Source of the DNA: Branchiostoma floridae
Lineage: Eukaryota; Chordata; Leptocardii; Amphioxiformes; Branchiostomatidae
Assembly (NCBI RefSeq): GCF_000003815.2
Contig: NC_049987.1
Span: 6,400,083 to 6,439,646 of the forward strand
Direction of reading: 5' to 3'
DNA: 39,564 nt
Shown: piece after piece, positions 22,869 through 35,957 of the stretch
How positions within the stretch are numbered: the first letter of the stretch is position 1
Layout of the letters: each line of letters begins with the position of its first letter
The notes under the pieces: model-generated
Database searches by the model: none
Seen by the model: the letters and a program-made list of their open reading frames with translations, nothing else
Told to the model about the DNA's origin: nothing
Made by a program: the position numbers and the translations under genes

Positions 22869-22970
22869 CTGTAGCTCGTCGGACTCATCTTCTGTCTCTC
22901 CTGTTCAGCAGCCCAGTCGGCGTGCCACTCCTTCCTTCTGTGTGTGTAGCCAAGAGGAACCTGAGCCAAG
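22869..22970 (+). other. Gene C 5'UTR part of the start-codon exon
   Basis: Leader preceding the ATG at 22971. The acceptor is CCTGTAG before 22869 or CTGTAG before 22875, after a long T-run. The last 95 nt match the gene B leader almost exactly. Confidence 0.7.
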
Positions 22971-25900
22971 ATGCCGCCCAAATCCGACAAGATTTCCGAC
23001 GACCCTCGGGTCTACATCTTCGGTGACACCAAGTTGCTGATGGAGCTCCGCTCCGCGCCTTTTGACCCCAAGAAGAACGTCTGGGCTCCCGATGACAAGG
23101 AGGTGTTTATCGCTGTGGAGATCAAGGAGGAGAAGGGCGACAAATGCACGGTCCAGCTGCCTAAGGGCCAAGTAAGTGCAGGATCCCTGTCAAGGCCATT
23201 GATGCAATCAATGATGCAGAGTCTTATTAGCTAAATCAACATCTCTGAACTTGGGTTTGTAGAATACGGATTTGGAGCTCATCTGGCAAATAACCCCGAG
23301 AAACTATAAGCTTGTTACTGCATAGCAGACAGACCCAAGTATTCAGCACCGGGCAAGAACATCGAAGGAAAAGTCACTATTTGAACATATGTAGGCTGAA
23401 GTTAGCAACATTGCAGTAAAGACATGTCCACATACCACAAATACTGCTGGTCAGATCAGGTTCAGTATTTCTGCTGAGGTCCGAATAACCATTGACCCCA
23501 AAATAGCGAGAACTGACCCGATAGCTGACGGGTCATGTAACTGCTCAGCTGTCTAGCACCATAAATTAAAGACTCCCACTCTATTCAAACATAAAGCAGA
23601 ATTTCAATTAAGAAAAAAATTCATTATACTGAAACTTGAAGAAACTCTAAATATACGTGCAAATTCTATGTGTTCTATTCCATGGAGGATATCAAATGTT
23701 AATCTTATTAGAGAATTAAAGCGGGGAAACTGTTCTATTACTTGAAATCAATCCAGTTGCTTCACTTTTATACTTACTTGGTCGCTTGCTTCCGTCAATA
23801 TCTCTTGACATTCAAAGGATCTACATAACCTTGTTACATCTTGCTTTGTTCTTTATTCGATAGACCAAGGATTACCCCAAGGACAAGCTTGTCATGATGA
23901 ACCCCTCTAAGTTCGTCTGCTGCGAGGACATGGCCAACATGACCTACCTGAACGACGCCTCTGTGCTGGCGACCCTCAGGGACCGTTATGCCAATGGCAT
24001 GATTTACGTACGTAGTGACTTTAAACCCAAAGAGCAATCCGAAGTTCGATTAACCAAAAAGAATCGCGATTGTTTTTGTTTTTCAATTGAATATTTGCGA
24101 GTAATCTGTTATCGAAGAATGCTCATGAATTGGGACCAAGAGAAAGCATTAAAAATAACTGACGCCTGAGGATATTTTCACAACATAATCTTTGATGAAA
24201 ACACTTTCTTTTGAAATGACACTTCAAAGGTTGTTATGGGTACACACCTAGCATGCAGCCAGACGAAAGGACGATGAGATTATAGACGATGGAATACCCT
24301 CTAGGGCGTCTTGATATCTAATGGCGTCTTCGGAAAGGTCTACTTGATAAACAGTCATGAATAAACGACAATTTGTACTTTTCTCTTACAAAATACAGAC
24401 ATGAGTAGACAATAATTTGTGTGATCTTGAGCAATAGAAATTTCCATTGTATTCAAGGTCAATACCACATTCAGGTTTAAAGACACCCACTTCAGCTTGT
24501 AACTAATGTCCATATTATCTACCTGCAATAACAATTTTCTTTCCTGTTGCCGCTCCCCCTACTACAGACCTACTCTGGATTGTTCTGTGTCGTGATCAAC
24601 CCCTTCAGGCGCCTTCCTCTCTACACAGAGGAGGTTGTGGGCATGTACCGTGGCAAGAGGCGTCAAGAGATGCCGCCTCACTTGTTCTCTGTGGCTGACA
24701 ACGCCTACCAGAACATGTTGATCGGTAAGTGTAACCGTATTGTGTTCTCAGGACAAATGTGATCTCAAATTACACCGATAAGCCAATGTACTTCTTCCTA
24801 CACCGTGTAACATGATGACAATCACTTTTGTTTGTTTGTCTTTGCAGACAAGGTGAACCAGTCTATGTTGATCACGTAAGTAACGTACTTTACATTAAAT
24901 TTGGTGTCATCCCTAGAACTGGCAGGACATCAATATCCATATCTGTGATAAGATACAACTGTTGTAAGGTACATCTGTTATATTGAATTTTCGGTTGCCA
25001 GACACGCTCACAAAGCCGCAAATACTAATAATAATAGTCATTTAAAAGAACAGCAGAAAGTTTTGAGAAAAATCGTAAAAACCTTGACGAAGCGAAAAAT
25101 GCTAATTCCATAAACCTTTGGCCAACTACATCATGTAGTATATTTGTGGTAATAAACTTTGTATGATGTGTGGGAAGCAAAGTACCTATCATCCTCTTTA
25201 CTATCTGATCACAGCGGCGAGTCTGGTGCCGGTAAGACTGAGAACACGAAGAAGGTTATCTCTTACTTCGCCCTGGTCGCTGCTATTGGTGGTCCCAAGA
25301 AGGCTGAAGATGAGAAGAAGATCACCCTTGAGGACCAGATCGTGCAGACTAACCCCGTTCTGGAGTCCTTCGGTAACGCCAAGACCGTCAGGAACAACAA
25401 CTCCTCCCGTTTCGTAAGAAATATTTCATCCTTTTCTTTACGCTTTCTCATACTTAAACTTTCAATTGCCTCGAAATCCAATTAAAACAAGACAATCTGC
25501 AAAATTCATGTAACCAAAATTTTATCATCCAGGGTAAATTCATCAGGATCCACTTCAACACAAAGGGCAAGTTGGCTGGTGCCGACATCGAGTCTTGTGA
25601 GTATTCATTTGAATATCATCATAGACATCAATACGTCACTTCCAAATAAATATTTGTGATATGATGAACTCATCCATCTACCCTGTATAACCTGTATTGC
25701 TTTATTCCTCAAATACTTATATGACGTCGTATAACGATGAGCAACCGTTGTTTCACCCAGATCTGCTGGAGAAGGTGCGTGTGATTGAACAGCTGCCTGG
25801 TATGGAGCGTGGCTACCACATCTTCTACCAGCTGCTGTCAAGTGGCTTGAAAGACGTCACAAGTAAGTGGGCATGTGGCAATAAATGTTGTTGTTGTTGT

Positions 25901-28754
25901 TTTTTTCAAACTTTTGACATATACGATTGAAAGATAAGAGCGATCACAATTATTCATTTATTGCGTTGGTTTTATATAATAATAAGAAGAAGAAACTCAC
26001 TCCATCTACACTGGTTTGCCGACCATTGTCACTGCAGATGATATCATGAAGACTCAAGCGGATGTTGGGGTGGATAATCATAACATTTTCTGAATTCGGG
26101 GTGCTCTGGTAGCAGTCAAACATAGAAAATGCCTGCTGTCGCCCGAACATAATACCAACATTAACGTGGGCAGCAATGCAATAGACTCATAGCCTTTCAC
26201 AATCACTACTATGTGAGTATACCGAACTAAAAGGATGTGAACTGTCTGTATATCATTCTCACAGAGATGCTCATGGTCAGCGACGATGCTCACGAGTATC
26301 GCTTCTTGGAGAAGGGCGAGAAGACCATTAAGAACGTGGACGACAAGGAGGAGATGCAGTTGACGGACGAGGCCTTCGATGTCCTGGGCTTCACCCAAGA
26401 TGAGAAAACGGACATCTACAAGCTCACGGGAGGTCTGTGCCACTTCGGTAACATGAAGTTCAAGGCAAAGCCGAGGGAGGAGCAGGCAGAAATGGACGGC
26501 ACTGAGTGTGAGTTTCAGTCTAAAAATAAGGTTATAAATCGATGAATATATGATAAAATACCACCTGGTACGAACAGGAAAAGATTTTGATACAAAGATA
26601 ATCTGCTGAGTTTGTTTCTTGTTCCTGATCTTGGTAACAAGTCTTGCATTTAGAACTGATTAGTGAACTCATTGTGATTTGAATCTTTTACCCGCCGATT
26701 TGAAAAGAACGGCAACTCAAGGAAGCGAGCACTGGGATATATTAATCAAAGCTAACCTTGTACGTATCCAATCTCTACTCAGCTGCCGACAAGATGTGCT
26801 TCCTGTACGGTCTCAACAGTGGTGAGCTGCAGAAGGGTCTGCTCAAGCCCAGGGTAAAGGTCGGCAACGAGTGGGTGTCAAAGGGCCAGAACTGCAACCA
26901 GTGCATCTACGCCGTCGGTGCCCTGGCTAAGGGTGTCTTCGACAGGATCTTCAAGTTCCTGGTCAAGCGTTGTAACGACACCCTGGACACCAAGATGAAG
27001 AGGGAGAACTTCATTGGTGTGCTGGATATTGCCGGCTTCGAGATCTTTGACGTTAGTTCATATGGAATTACGAATTACGATCTGTTTCTGTATACTCTGT
27101 GGGTTTGGCCTGATTAAAACCAATCAACGCATGTAAAATTCTTGGCATTATGCATTTCAAATCAATTATAAGGTGGATGATAACTAATAACGCAAAATGG
27201 TCATAACAGATTTTAAGGTCAGGCCATTCTATTTCCATAGTTCAACAGCTTTGATCAGCTCTGCATCAACTACACCAACGAGAAGCTGCAGCAGTTCTTC
27301 AACCACCACATGTTCGTGGAAGAGCAGGATGAGTACAAAAGGGAGGGAATCGAATGGGAGACCATTGACTTCGGCATGGACTTGGCCAAGACTCTCGCCC
27401 TGATTGAGAAGGTGAGTAGAAGGTGATGCAATATTTTGGTAGATACACCATGTATTTAAGTGAATGGAGTCAATCATGTTCTCGCTACGTGTGTTACAAC
27501 TAGCATCTGACACCTATACTGCTCGTGTTATCAGCCCTTGGGTATCCTGGCTATTCTGGAGGAGCAGACTATGTTCCCCAAGTCTAGCGACAAGACGTTC
27601 ATCGACAAGCTGAAGGACCAGCACTTGGGCAAGCACACTAGCTTCCTGAAGCCAAAGAAGCCCAAGATCCCCAAGTACGAGGGTCACTTCGATCTGGCTC
27701 ACTACGCCGGTAACGTTACCTACAACATCTGCGGCTGGCTGGAGAAGAACAAGGACCCCATGAACGAGACTGTGGTCGGCTGCTTCAAGAGGTCCTCAAA
27801 TGAGCTCCTGAAGGATCTCTATGCAGACTTCATGACTGCAGAGGATCAAGGTTAGTACTATCTTTCTAAAACAGATGAAGGCTTGTGTGATAAGATCAGC
27901 TGCACCCCTCTAGTATCATCACATGGCAGTTAACCCCTAGTTGACGTTAGGTGCATGGTTTATCAGTGTCACACATCATGATCAAAACTTGGTTTGGTCA
28001 TGATTCCGTTCATCTCATCAATGTTATTTTTGTTATTATGGTTATTTTCCCTTTAATGCTGCAAACAAGCGGAATTGTTTTAAAGTTATTAATGGTGTCG
28101 GCATGATCGTATCTCAAAGAACAAGTCTCATAATCAGCGCATTGGTAATCAATTCTATAGTATTGAACATCTGTCATCGGAATAGTAACTCATTCACGCT
28201 TTTCTACCCTCCTAGCTGCTGCCCAGAAGAAGGCGGGTGGTGGTGGCAAGGGAAAGAAGGGTGGGGCATTCCAGACCGCCTCTGCAACCCACAGGGTAAA
28301 TACAATACATGAAGAAAAAATGTATACATCAAATCTCACGACTTCTTATCCACTTATGTTTGCTTACAAGCATAGCTACAGCGGCCCTCGCGAAAGTCGC
28401 TGTAGTTTATTTTGTCAAGATTTATTTTTGATGGGCCTAAAGAAAGACGAAAAATGGCCCAAGAGAGCCTGCTATGGAGGCTTACCATTTTATGCGATAA
28501 TTCTAACAACACCCAGTAAAGTTTTAAAGGGACTAAAGCTGTTTTCCATTTCATTGGTTACAGGAGCAGCTGGCTAGGCTGATGGCCACTCTGCACACCA
28601 CATACCCCCACTTCGTGCGTTGTCTGATCCCCAACGAGTTGAAGACGGCTGGTATCTTGGACAACCCGTTGGTTATGCACCAGCTGACTTGTAACGGTGT
28701 ACTCGAGGGTATCCGTATCTGCCAGAAGGGCTTCCCCAACAAGATGGTCTTCAG
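22971..28754 (+). other. Gene C motor-domain exons (coding exons 1-13)
   Basis: The P-loop is split by the micro-exon 24848-24875 and exon 25215-25413, as in gene B. Loop 1 and the relay helix (27241-27411) are identical in protein to B. Loop 2 (28216-28295) differs at one residue (Ala for Ser). Head substitutions relative to B include [11 protein letters not shown] for [19 protein letters not shown] for [22 protein letters not shown] for [14 protein letters not shown], and MVF for MIF just before the converter. Confidence 0.92.
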
Positions 28755-31700
28755 GTACGTCTTTTTTTACAACACTGACATGCTAATTTAGTGGCTGTAG
28801 AGTTTACAGGCAACAAATGATGACAGCTCAACTACTGGAAGACAATATCTATACTTTGCTTTGAATTCTACCAAACAACAACACCAATCTCTTCCATCAC
28901 AGGGAGTTCAGGCAGCGCTACAAGCCTGTCGACCCAGTCCTGGCGAAGGAAATTGAGGACGACCGTGAGTGCTGTGTCAAGCTTTTGGAAAAGTCCGGTT
29001 TGGCAAGTAATCAGTACGGTGTTGGTACAACCAAGATTTTCTTCAAGGCCGGCCAAGTCGCCCACCTTGAGGACATCCGTGACGCCAAGCTGGCTGTCAT
29101 CATTACTGTCATTCAGCAGCGTCTCCGAGGAAAGCTTCAGCGCCGTGCGTACGAAGTACTCAAGGAGCAGAGGTAAACAAAAATACTTTACAATGCACGA
29201 TATATTAACCAAATGCCCATGGCGCTAGACAAACACACCCCATCCATTTAACAAGGCATGTTGACAATTTAACACGTAAGTGCGGCTACAGAAAAATGGG
29301 AACCGAAGAATTATCTCCTTAACTAAACCTATGAGCCGGTGAAAAAAGACTCCCTTTTAAAAAAACATAGATACGAGACCAAGATGTCAGTGCAAGATTT
29401 TGTTATACTGAGTCTAACAGAAATCTTGCAACATTCAATACGTTAGTTAACAAGACAGTGTTTTTAAATACGTATTATTGTCTCCAACCATTCTTATGAT
29501 TTACGAGGCAACTTGCCTTTCGGGTAAATGTTATCTGACAAATATACTTTATCGTAGGGCTGCCCTGAAGATGCTGCAGCGTAACGTCCGTAACTGGATG
29601 ACCCTGCGCAACTGGGACTGGTGGAAGCTGTTCTGCACCATCAAGCCTCTGCTGTCTCAGTCCCGGGCAGATGAGGAGCTCCGCGCTAAGGAGGAGGAGC
29701 TGGGCGAGCTTAAGGAGGAAGTGGAGAAGGAGGAGACCACCATGGCTGAGATCCAACAGAAGCTGACTGTGGTCGAGCAGGAGAAGAATGAACTCGCTGC
29801 TCAACTATCTTCGGTTAGTATACAGACAGGTTACCATCAATTGCTGTGCGGTCTGTAATAGTACCGTATAGAACTTATTGCTAAGAAAAGGAAATGTAAG
29901 GATATGGAATATTGCAAATATGAATATCCACGATAAACCTTAATCTTAGTTTCTTATATATGCCGGTAGCTGTTAAAATGTACGAATAATATTATCGGTC
30001 ATTAGTTGAAACTGAATACTACTATTAGTCAGAGTAGTAGACGGTATAAGTCAAAGTAATAGAAAACTCTTGAAGCTTGTTAAGATGTGAAAATGAATAT
30101 ATGATTTCATTTCACAGGAACAAACCAACACGGGTGACATCGCCGACAGGGCTGAGAACCTGATCAAGAACAAGGCGGACCTGGAGCAGAAGATTGTTGA
30201 CTACAAGACACTCCTTCAAGACGAAGAAGCTAGGAATTCTACGCTCAGCGCTGGAAAGCGTAAGGTAAGCTGTCGGGGACGCAATATTCGATCTTTTTCT
30301 TCGTCGTGTCATCTCTACACTTTTCTGATCCAGTACTCAAAACACTCCCTTCCTCTGGGGGTCAAAGCAATAGTCGATGGCATATCACGTTTAATGATCA
30401 ACGAGATATGTTCAGTCAAAAAATTGCGATGAGGTGCAATGAATCATCTGTTGGTGAGAAATAAATCATACTTTGTGTGACACGTTTGAAATAGACTTTT
30501 TGACAGTGACGTCATTTTACCTGGCAGATTGAAGGAGAAGTCGACAACCTGAAGAAGGACCTGGAGGAGCTGGAGAAGACTCTACAGAAGGTGGAGAAGG
30601 AGACACGCGGTGTGGAGAACAGGGTTCGCACCACCTCTGAGGAGCTGGCAGCCCAGGAGGACCAGATCGCCAAGCTGTCCAAGGAGAAGGCTAAGCTGGA
30701 ACAGCTCAATGCCGTAAGTTGTAACCGATCAGTATTCTGTTACCAAGGAAACCACGGGTAGCATACGCAAACTACCATGGTTTGGACACAGAAAGTGGTT
30801 ATCATTAATAGAATTCTATAAGTAAAACTAATTTCAAAGTTTGCGTTGACGAAGTATGAGGCAATATTCTGAATGCCCCACTGTAAGTTGCTCTGAGATC
30901 AATGCTTATTTTGACCTATCCTCACATCAGTTTTAACATCCCTACAGACCACCCTGGAGGATCTGCAGAAGGAGGAGGACAAGGTCAACAGCCTCAGCAA
31001 GCTCAAGGCCAAGCTCGAGCAGCAACTGGATGATGTAAGTATTAAAAATCAATGCAATAACTCACAGAAAACCACGAATTTAAGGTTATCATATTCGCAA
31101 GGTGTGTATATTGTGTCAACAAACAATATCTAGCTGTATTCAAACAGTTCATTCAAGACTACTCATAGTCTTGTAATTTTCTAATGCCACGCTTTTAGCT
31201 CGAAGAGAACCTGGATCGCGAGAAGAAGGCGCGTGCCGAGGCCGAGAGGCTGAAGAGGAAGTTGGAGGGTGACCTGAAGGCCTCGCAGGAGACTTTGGGA
31301 GGTCTGGAGAACGAGAAGGCCGACCTGGAGGAGCGCATCAAGAAGTAAGATCCCTCTCTTAACGTTAATAAAAACAGAAGTGGAATTGCTACATTTACAC
31401 TGTCCCTTAGTTCGGACGCACCAAGAAAATTTTACTAAGACAATAATACCCTCCTTATTTCCATCTGTGCTAAACAGGAAGGAGTTTGAGATCAAGGGAC
31501 TCGAGGCTAAGCTGGAGGACGAGCAGAGTCTGGTCACCACTCTGCAGAAGAAGATCAAGGAACTGCAGGGCCGCATCGAGGAGCTTGAGCAGGAGCTCGA
31601 GGCCGAGAGGAACGCCCGTGCCAAGGTCGATAAGCAGAGGGCTGACCTGGCTCGTGAGCTCGAGGATCTGGGAGACCGTCTGGAAGAGGCCGGTGGTGCC

Positions 31701-34700
31701 ACCGCCGCCCAGGCTGAGGTCAACAAGAAGCGCGAAGTCGAGCTGCAGAAACTCCGCCGCGAGCTGGAGGAGTCCAACATGCAGCATGAGGCCACCGTCG
31801 CTGCCCTCCGAAAGAAGCTGTCCGACGCTAGCTCTGAGCTGGGCGAGCAGGTGGAGAACCTGCAGCGCGTCAAGGCTAAGCTGGAGAAGGAGAAGACCAC
31901 CCTCAAGATGGAGGTCGATGATCTGGCCACCAATGTTGAGGCCATCACAAAGGGTAAGCTGAACGTGGAGAAGGCAAACCGTGGCCTCGAGGAGCAGATC
32001 GCCGAGGCCAACGTCAAGATCGAGGAGTCCGCCAGACAGATCCAGGAACTTACGTCCTTGAAGTCCCGCTTTGAGACCGAGAATAATGAGATCAGCCGCC
32101 AGCTCGAGGAGTCCGAGAGCCAGTGCAGCCAGTTGGGCCGTGCCAAGAGCATGCTCAACCAGCAGCTTGAGGAGCTGAAGCGCCAGCTTGAGGAGGAGAC
32201 CAAGGCCAAGAACCACCTGGCTCACCAGCTGCGTGCTGCCCAACATGACTGCGACACTCTGAAGGTTCAGCTGGAAGAGGAGCAGGAAGGCAAGGCCGAG
32301 ATCCAGCGTGCCCTGTCCAAGGCTAACACAGAGGTCACTGCCTGGCGTGCAAAGTATGAGTCCGACGCCATCCAGCGCGCAGAGGAGCTGGAAGATGCTA
32401 AGAAGAAGCTGGCTGCACGTCTGCAGGATGCTGAGGAACAGGTGGAGGCCGCCAATGCCAAGTGCAGCTCTCTGGAGAAGGCCAAGAACAGGCTCGCCGG
32501 TGAGGTCGAGGACCTCATGATCGACGTTGAGCGGGCTAACGCCGCGGCAGCCCAGCTGGAAAAGAGGCAGCGTCTAATTGACAAGCAAATCGCCGAGTGG
32601 AAAACGAAATGCGAAGAAATTGGTGCCGAGCTGGAGACCTCTACCAAGGAGGCTCGTGCCTATGCCAACGAGCTGTACAAGCTGAAGGGACAGTATGAGG
32701 AAACCATGGAGGCTCTTGAAAACCTGAAGAAGGACAACAAGTCTCTGCATGGTACGGAAGCGTTCAATGTTGCTTTTGTGAGAACGATTCGACGTTGTTT
32801 TTTGTTGTTCATTATAAATGTGGACAATGAATGAGAATTGAAATGATTTTTATAGCATATAAATGTCATCTTGAACTAGAATGCTAAAATGGTTCAATCT
32901 GCTAATAACGCCCTATTCTTTAACGACTTCTTTAAGACGAAATCCACGAGCTAACCGACCAACTTGGCGAGAGTGGTAAGAACGTCCATGAGCTCGAGAA
33001 GGCCAAGAAGCGTCTGGAGGTAGAGAAGGAAGAACTACAGACCGGCCTAGAGGAGGCAGAGGGTGCACTGGAAGTCGAGGAGGGCAAGGTTCTGCGTGTC
33101 CAGCTCGAATTGTCTCAGCTCAAGGCTGACATCGACCGCAGGCTGGCCGAGAAGGACGAAGAATTTGAAAATACACGGTAAGCAAATCGCTCTGTAAAGA
33201 TACGTTTGAGCATCGTTTTGTCAATGACTTGTTTTCTGTTAAAATTTGTCATGTGTGTATTTTTGTTATTCTTGATCTTCAAACTCCATCTTAAGGTATT
33301 TTTGTGATTAAAATCATTAATGATAGGAAGAACCACCAGAGGGCCTTGGATGCCCTGCAGACAACCCTGGACGTGGAGGCCAAGGGAAGGAATGAGGCTG
33401 TCAGGGCCAAGAAGAAGCTGGAGGCCGATTCAAATGAGGTTGAGGCCGCTCTTGAAAACGCTACCAAGGCCAACAACGAGGCAAGGAAGACCATCAACAA
33501 GCTCCAGAACCAGATCCAGGAAGTTCAGGCCCAAATTGACGACGAGCAGAGGGCACGTGAGGAGGCCCGTGAGCATCTCGCCATGTCTGAACGCCGCTCA
33601 AACATGTTGACGGCTGAGCTCGAAGAGCTTCGCAATGCCCACGACCAGGCCGAGAGGGCCCGCAAGATGACCGAGGCCGAGCTTGTGGAGTCTTCCGACC
33701 GCGTTGGCGAGCTGTCCGCTCAGAACACCTCCCTGGCAGGCCACAAGAGAAAGCTCGAGGGTGAGATCCAGACCCTGCAGGCTGAGCTGGACGAGGTTAT
33801 GGCTGAGCACAGGCAGACCGAGGAGAAGGCAAAGAAGGCCATTGCTGATGTAAGTTATCTATATTTCTCTGTACGCCTATTGATTATTTCCAACACCACC
33901 GTATCTGTTTATGCAATGTTATGTCTAAACTATGTGAATGCTTCAACTTATTAATGGGTATGAATATGTATGTATGTATGTATGTATGTCTTAAGTTGGT
34001 TATTACGTTTGTGTTATAATTCATATTCATATCAACAGGCCTCCCGCATCTCAGAAGACCTGCGACAGGAGCAGGAACACACCGCTCACATCGAGAAGAG
34101 TAAGAAGAACCTGGAAGCCTCCATCAAGGACCTGCAGAGGAGACTGGACGAGGCTGAGGCTATTGCGATGAAGGGTGGCAAGCGCGCACTGCAGAAGCTG
34201 GAAGCTAAGGTACCTATTACTTAGTACCGGTTTACTTTGCATTTGGCCAATTTCTCTTTGACGAACTCAGTATGTAACAGCTTAAAGTTTAAGTGACTGA
34301 GAGAAATTGCCTTTCGTTTCACTAACACAGGTGCGTGACCTGGAGTCAGAACTCGACACTGAGCAGAGGCGCCACCAGGAGACCCTGAAGAACCTGAGGA
34401 AGAATGAGCGCCGTCTCAAGGAGTTGAGCTTCCAGGCCGACGAGGACCGCAAGAAGGAGGAGCGCATGCAGGAGATGGTCGAGAAGCTGCAGCTGAAGAT
34501 CAAGACTTACAAGAGACAAGNNNNNNNNNNNNNNNNNNNNNNNNNNNNNNNNNNNNNNNNNNNNNNNNNNNNNNNNNNNNNNNNNNNNNNNNNNNNNNNN
34601 NNNNNNNNNNNNNNNNNNNNNNNNNNNNNNNNNNNNNNNNNNNNNNNNNNNNNNNNNNNNNNNNNNNNNNNNNNNNNNNNNNNNNNNNNNNNNNNNNNNN

Positions 34701-35018
34701 NNNNNNNNNNNNNNNNNNNNNNNNNNNNNNNNNNNNNNNNNNNNNNNNNNNNNNNNNNNNNNNNNNNNNNNNNNNNNNNNNNNNNNNNNNNNNNNNNNNN
34801 NNNNNNNNNNNNNNNNNNNNNNNNNNNNNNNNNNNNNNNNNGCAGTAAGTCTTTAGACTTGGCTTTTTCTATTGTTCCAAATGTCTATAGGACATTGAGT
34901 TACATGTAAGGAATGCGAATTTCAAGAAGTTTCTTCCATTTTTGTCATTAAATTTTTTGCTTTCCAACCTTGAGACTGATGACTTTGTCATGCCTTTTTC
35001 TTTCACCAGCACAAGTAA
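22971..35018 (+). CDS. Muscle myosin heavy chain gene C (26 coding exons, one N gap)
   Basis: Paralogue of gene B with the same exon lengths and phases. Coding exons: 22971-23171, 23864-24007, 24568-24724, 24848-24875, 25215-25413, 25533-25596, 25761-25862, 26265-26507, 26783-27051, 27241-27411, 27535-27850, 28216-28295, 28564-28754, 28903-29172, 29558-29813, 30118-30264, 30528-30713, 30948-31034, 31199-31344, 31478-32751, 32937-33177, 33327-33849, 34039-34209, 34331 into the gap, an exon ending at 34844, and 35010-35018 (HK, TAA). [30 protein letters not shown], two IQ sites and the rod are intact. Expected length is 1933 residues if the gap hides normal exon ends. Differences from B lie mainly in the head: L/M at residue 23, DYPKDK versus ECKKGS in exon 2, and the converter and IQ region. 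The stop is TAA rather than TAG. It probably forms another thick-filament motor isoform. Confidence 0.94.
28376..28405. repeat. Short inverted repeat in gene C intron
   Basis: CTACAGCG (28376-28383) and CGCTGTAG (28398-28405) form an 8-bp stem with a 14-nt loop in the intron after the loop 2 exon. It is not seen in the matching gene B intron. Confidence 0.6.
28903..29813 (+). other. Gene C converter and light-chain-binding neck (coding exons 14-15)
   Basis: The converter begins [20 protein letters not shown]. The part before the IQ helix reads [13 protein letters not shown] where gene B has [13 protein letters not shown], and AHLED for AKLED. The first IQ region ends [11 protein letters not shown] rather than [11 protein letters not shown]. 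Exon 29558-29813, with the second IQ site and the head-rod proline, encodes the same protein sequence as in B. Confidence 0.9.
33966..33988. repeat. TATG microsatellite in gene C intron
   Basis: Five to six tandem TATG units in the intron between 33849 and 34039, absent from the equivalent gene B intron. Confidence 0.85.
34521..34841. other. Assembly gap (321 N) inside gene C
   Basis: A run of N covers the last 11 nt of coding exon 24, the following intron, and all but the last 3 nt of coding exon 25. The same stretch in gene B is 302 nt, so the gap is about the size expected and need not hide extra exons. Confidence 0.95.
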
Positions 35019-35710
35019 GGAACCCGACTCCGTCAGCTGTAGACCATGGCAAAATAAGTAACCAACTGTACAAGGCCAAAATCCAGTACTTCCGTTCTGT
35101 GTGATTAGTTCACTGTCCCAGCGATGTGCCGCCTCTGGGGGCCCCAACGCACGCACTCGTTTTACTGACACAGCACCTAGAAGGGAGTATCGCTGGGGAA
35201 GGTATTGAACTGATTCTACAGGATATAGTAATCTATCAAGCCACCATGGTTAGCTGAGGTTTACAGAAGACCGTTGTCTTATGTATTGTTACCTATCTTT
35301 AAGTCTTGTGCGTTTGTGAAACATCTAAATACAAGTAACAACAGCCGAGTTATCTGTACGAGCATACAACGTCAAACCGCATTTGTTTTCGTTCACGTCT
35401 GTACATGTGCTCTTTGTCCAGTAAAATCATTGATAAATACGGTAAAAGCTATCAGAATTATGCAAAAATAGTAAATACACGGATTTGGGATTGGGATGGA
35501 AGACAGGAAGCCCCTCTCAGCCCTTAATGTCAACCGTCGATCAGTTGACCGTGGAATTATATCCGGGAAGGCAATGGTGTATATGTACGTGTATCTCTTC
35601 CGGGACCACTAAGTAGTCTTAGAGATGCGTTTGAGATATGTATGGTTTGTGACGTGTATGGTTGCTTCGTTGCATTTGATACTGATTAAACTTCTTTGAA
35701 CAAAAAAAAA
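35019..35710 (+). other. 3'UTR of gene C
   Basis: Follows the TAA stop and runs to just past ATTAAA at 35685-35690. Nearly identical to the gene B 3'UTR, including the blocks at about 35098-35211 and 35575-35705. Confidence 0.75.
35685..35690 (+). terminator. Polyadenylation signal ATTAAA, gene C
   Basis: Same hexamer and flank as gene B, followed by a run of eleven A and GT-rich sequence. Confidence 0.65.
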
Positions 35711-35765
35711 AAGATGTGTCAGATCCAACCGCTTGTTTCCTACTGAAGCGTAATATCGGATATTG

Positions 35766-35957
35766 CTAGTCTCTACCAGACTCCAGCCAGGCCGAATAGT
35801 AATCGGGTACTTTTGCCAAGTTAGGAATGAAAGCCTTGTAAGAGTTAATTGGCCGCGTGATAACTGGATAGACTACAAAAGTCTGACAGAAATCCCATGG
35901 CAACTTATTTGTCCCTATTTGGCCAGCTGACACGTAGGCTTGAAGACTATGGTATTG
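35766..35957. mobile_element. Insertion of about 190 bp specific to spacer C-D
   Basis: Sequence matching the B-C spacer (ATATCGGGTATTGTATGG) is interrupted here after TATTG and resumes after a second TATTG. That gives a candidate 5-bp target duplication. The insert starts CTAGTCTCTACCAG, and the reverse complement of its other end contains ATAGTCTTCAAG, weakly similar inverted termini. A small DNA transposon is possible; the family is unknown. Confidence 0.4.

Noticed and set aside
31181-32209. 342-residue open frame on the minus strand opposite the large rod exon of gene C (and the 278-residue equivalent at 14770-15606)
   Set aside because: It is a shadow of the coiled-coil reading frame: abundant GAG, AAG and CTG codons give Ser/Leu-rich antisense frames without stops. 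It crosses true intron borders and has no recognisable protein features.
31470-32246. Leucine-rich 258-residue minus-strand frame over the rod exon
   Set aside because: Composition is what the complement of Glu/Lys/Gln codons predicts; no independent start context, splice signals or family resemblance.
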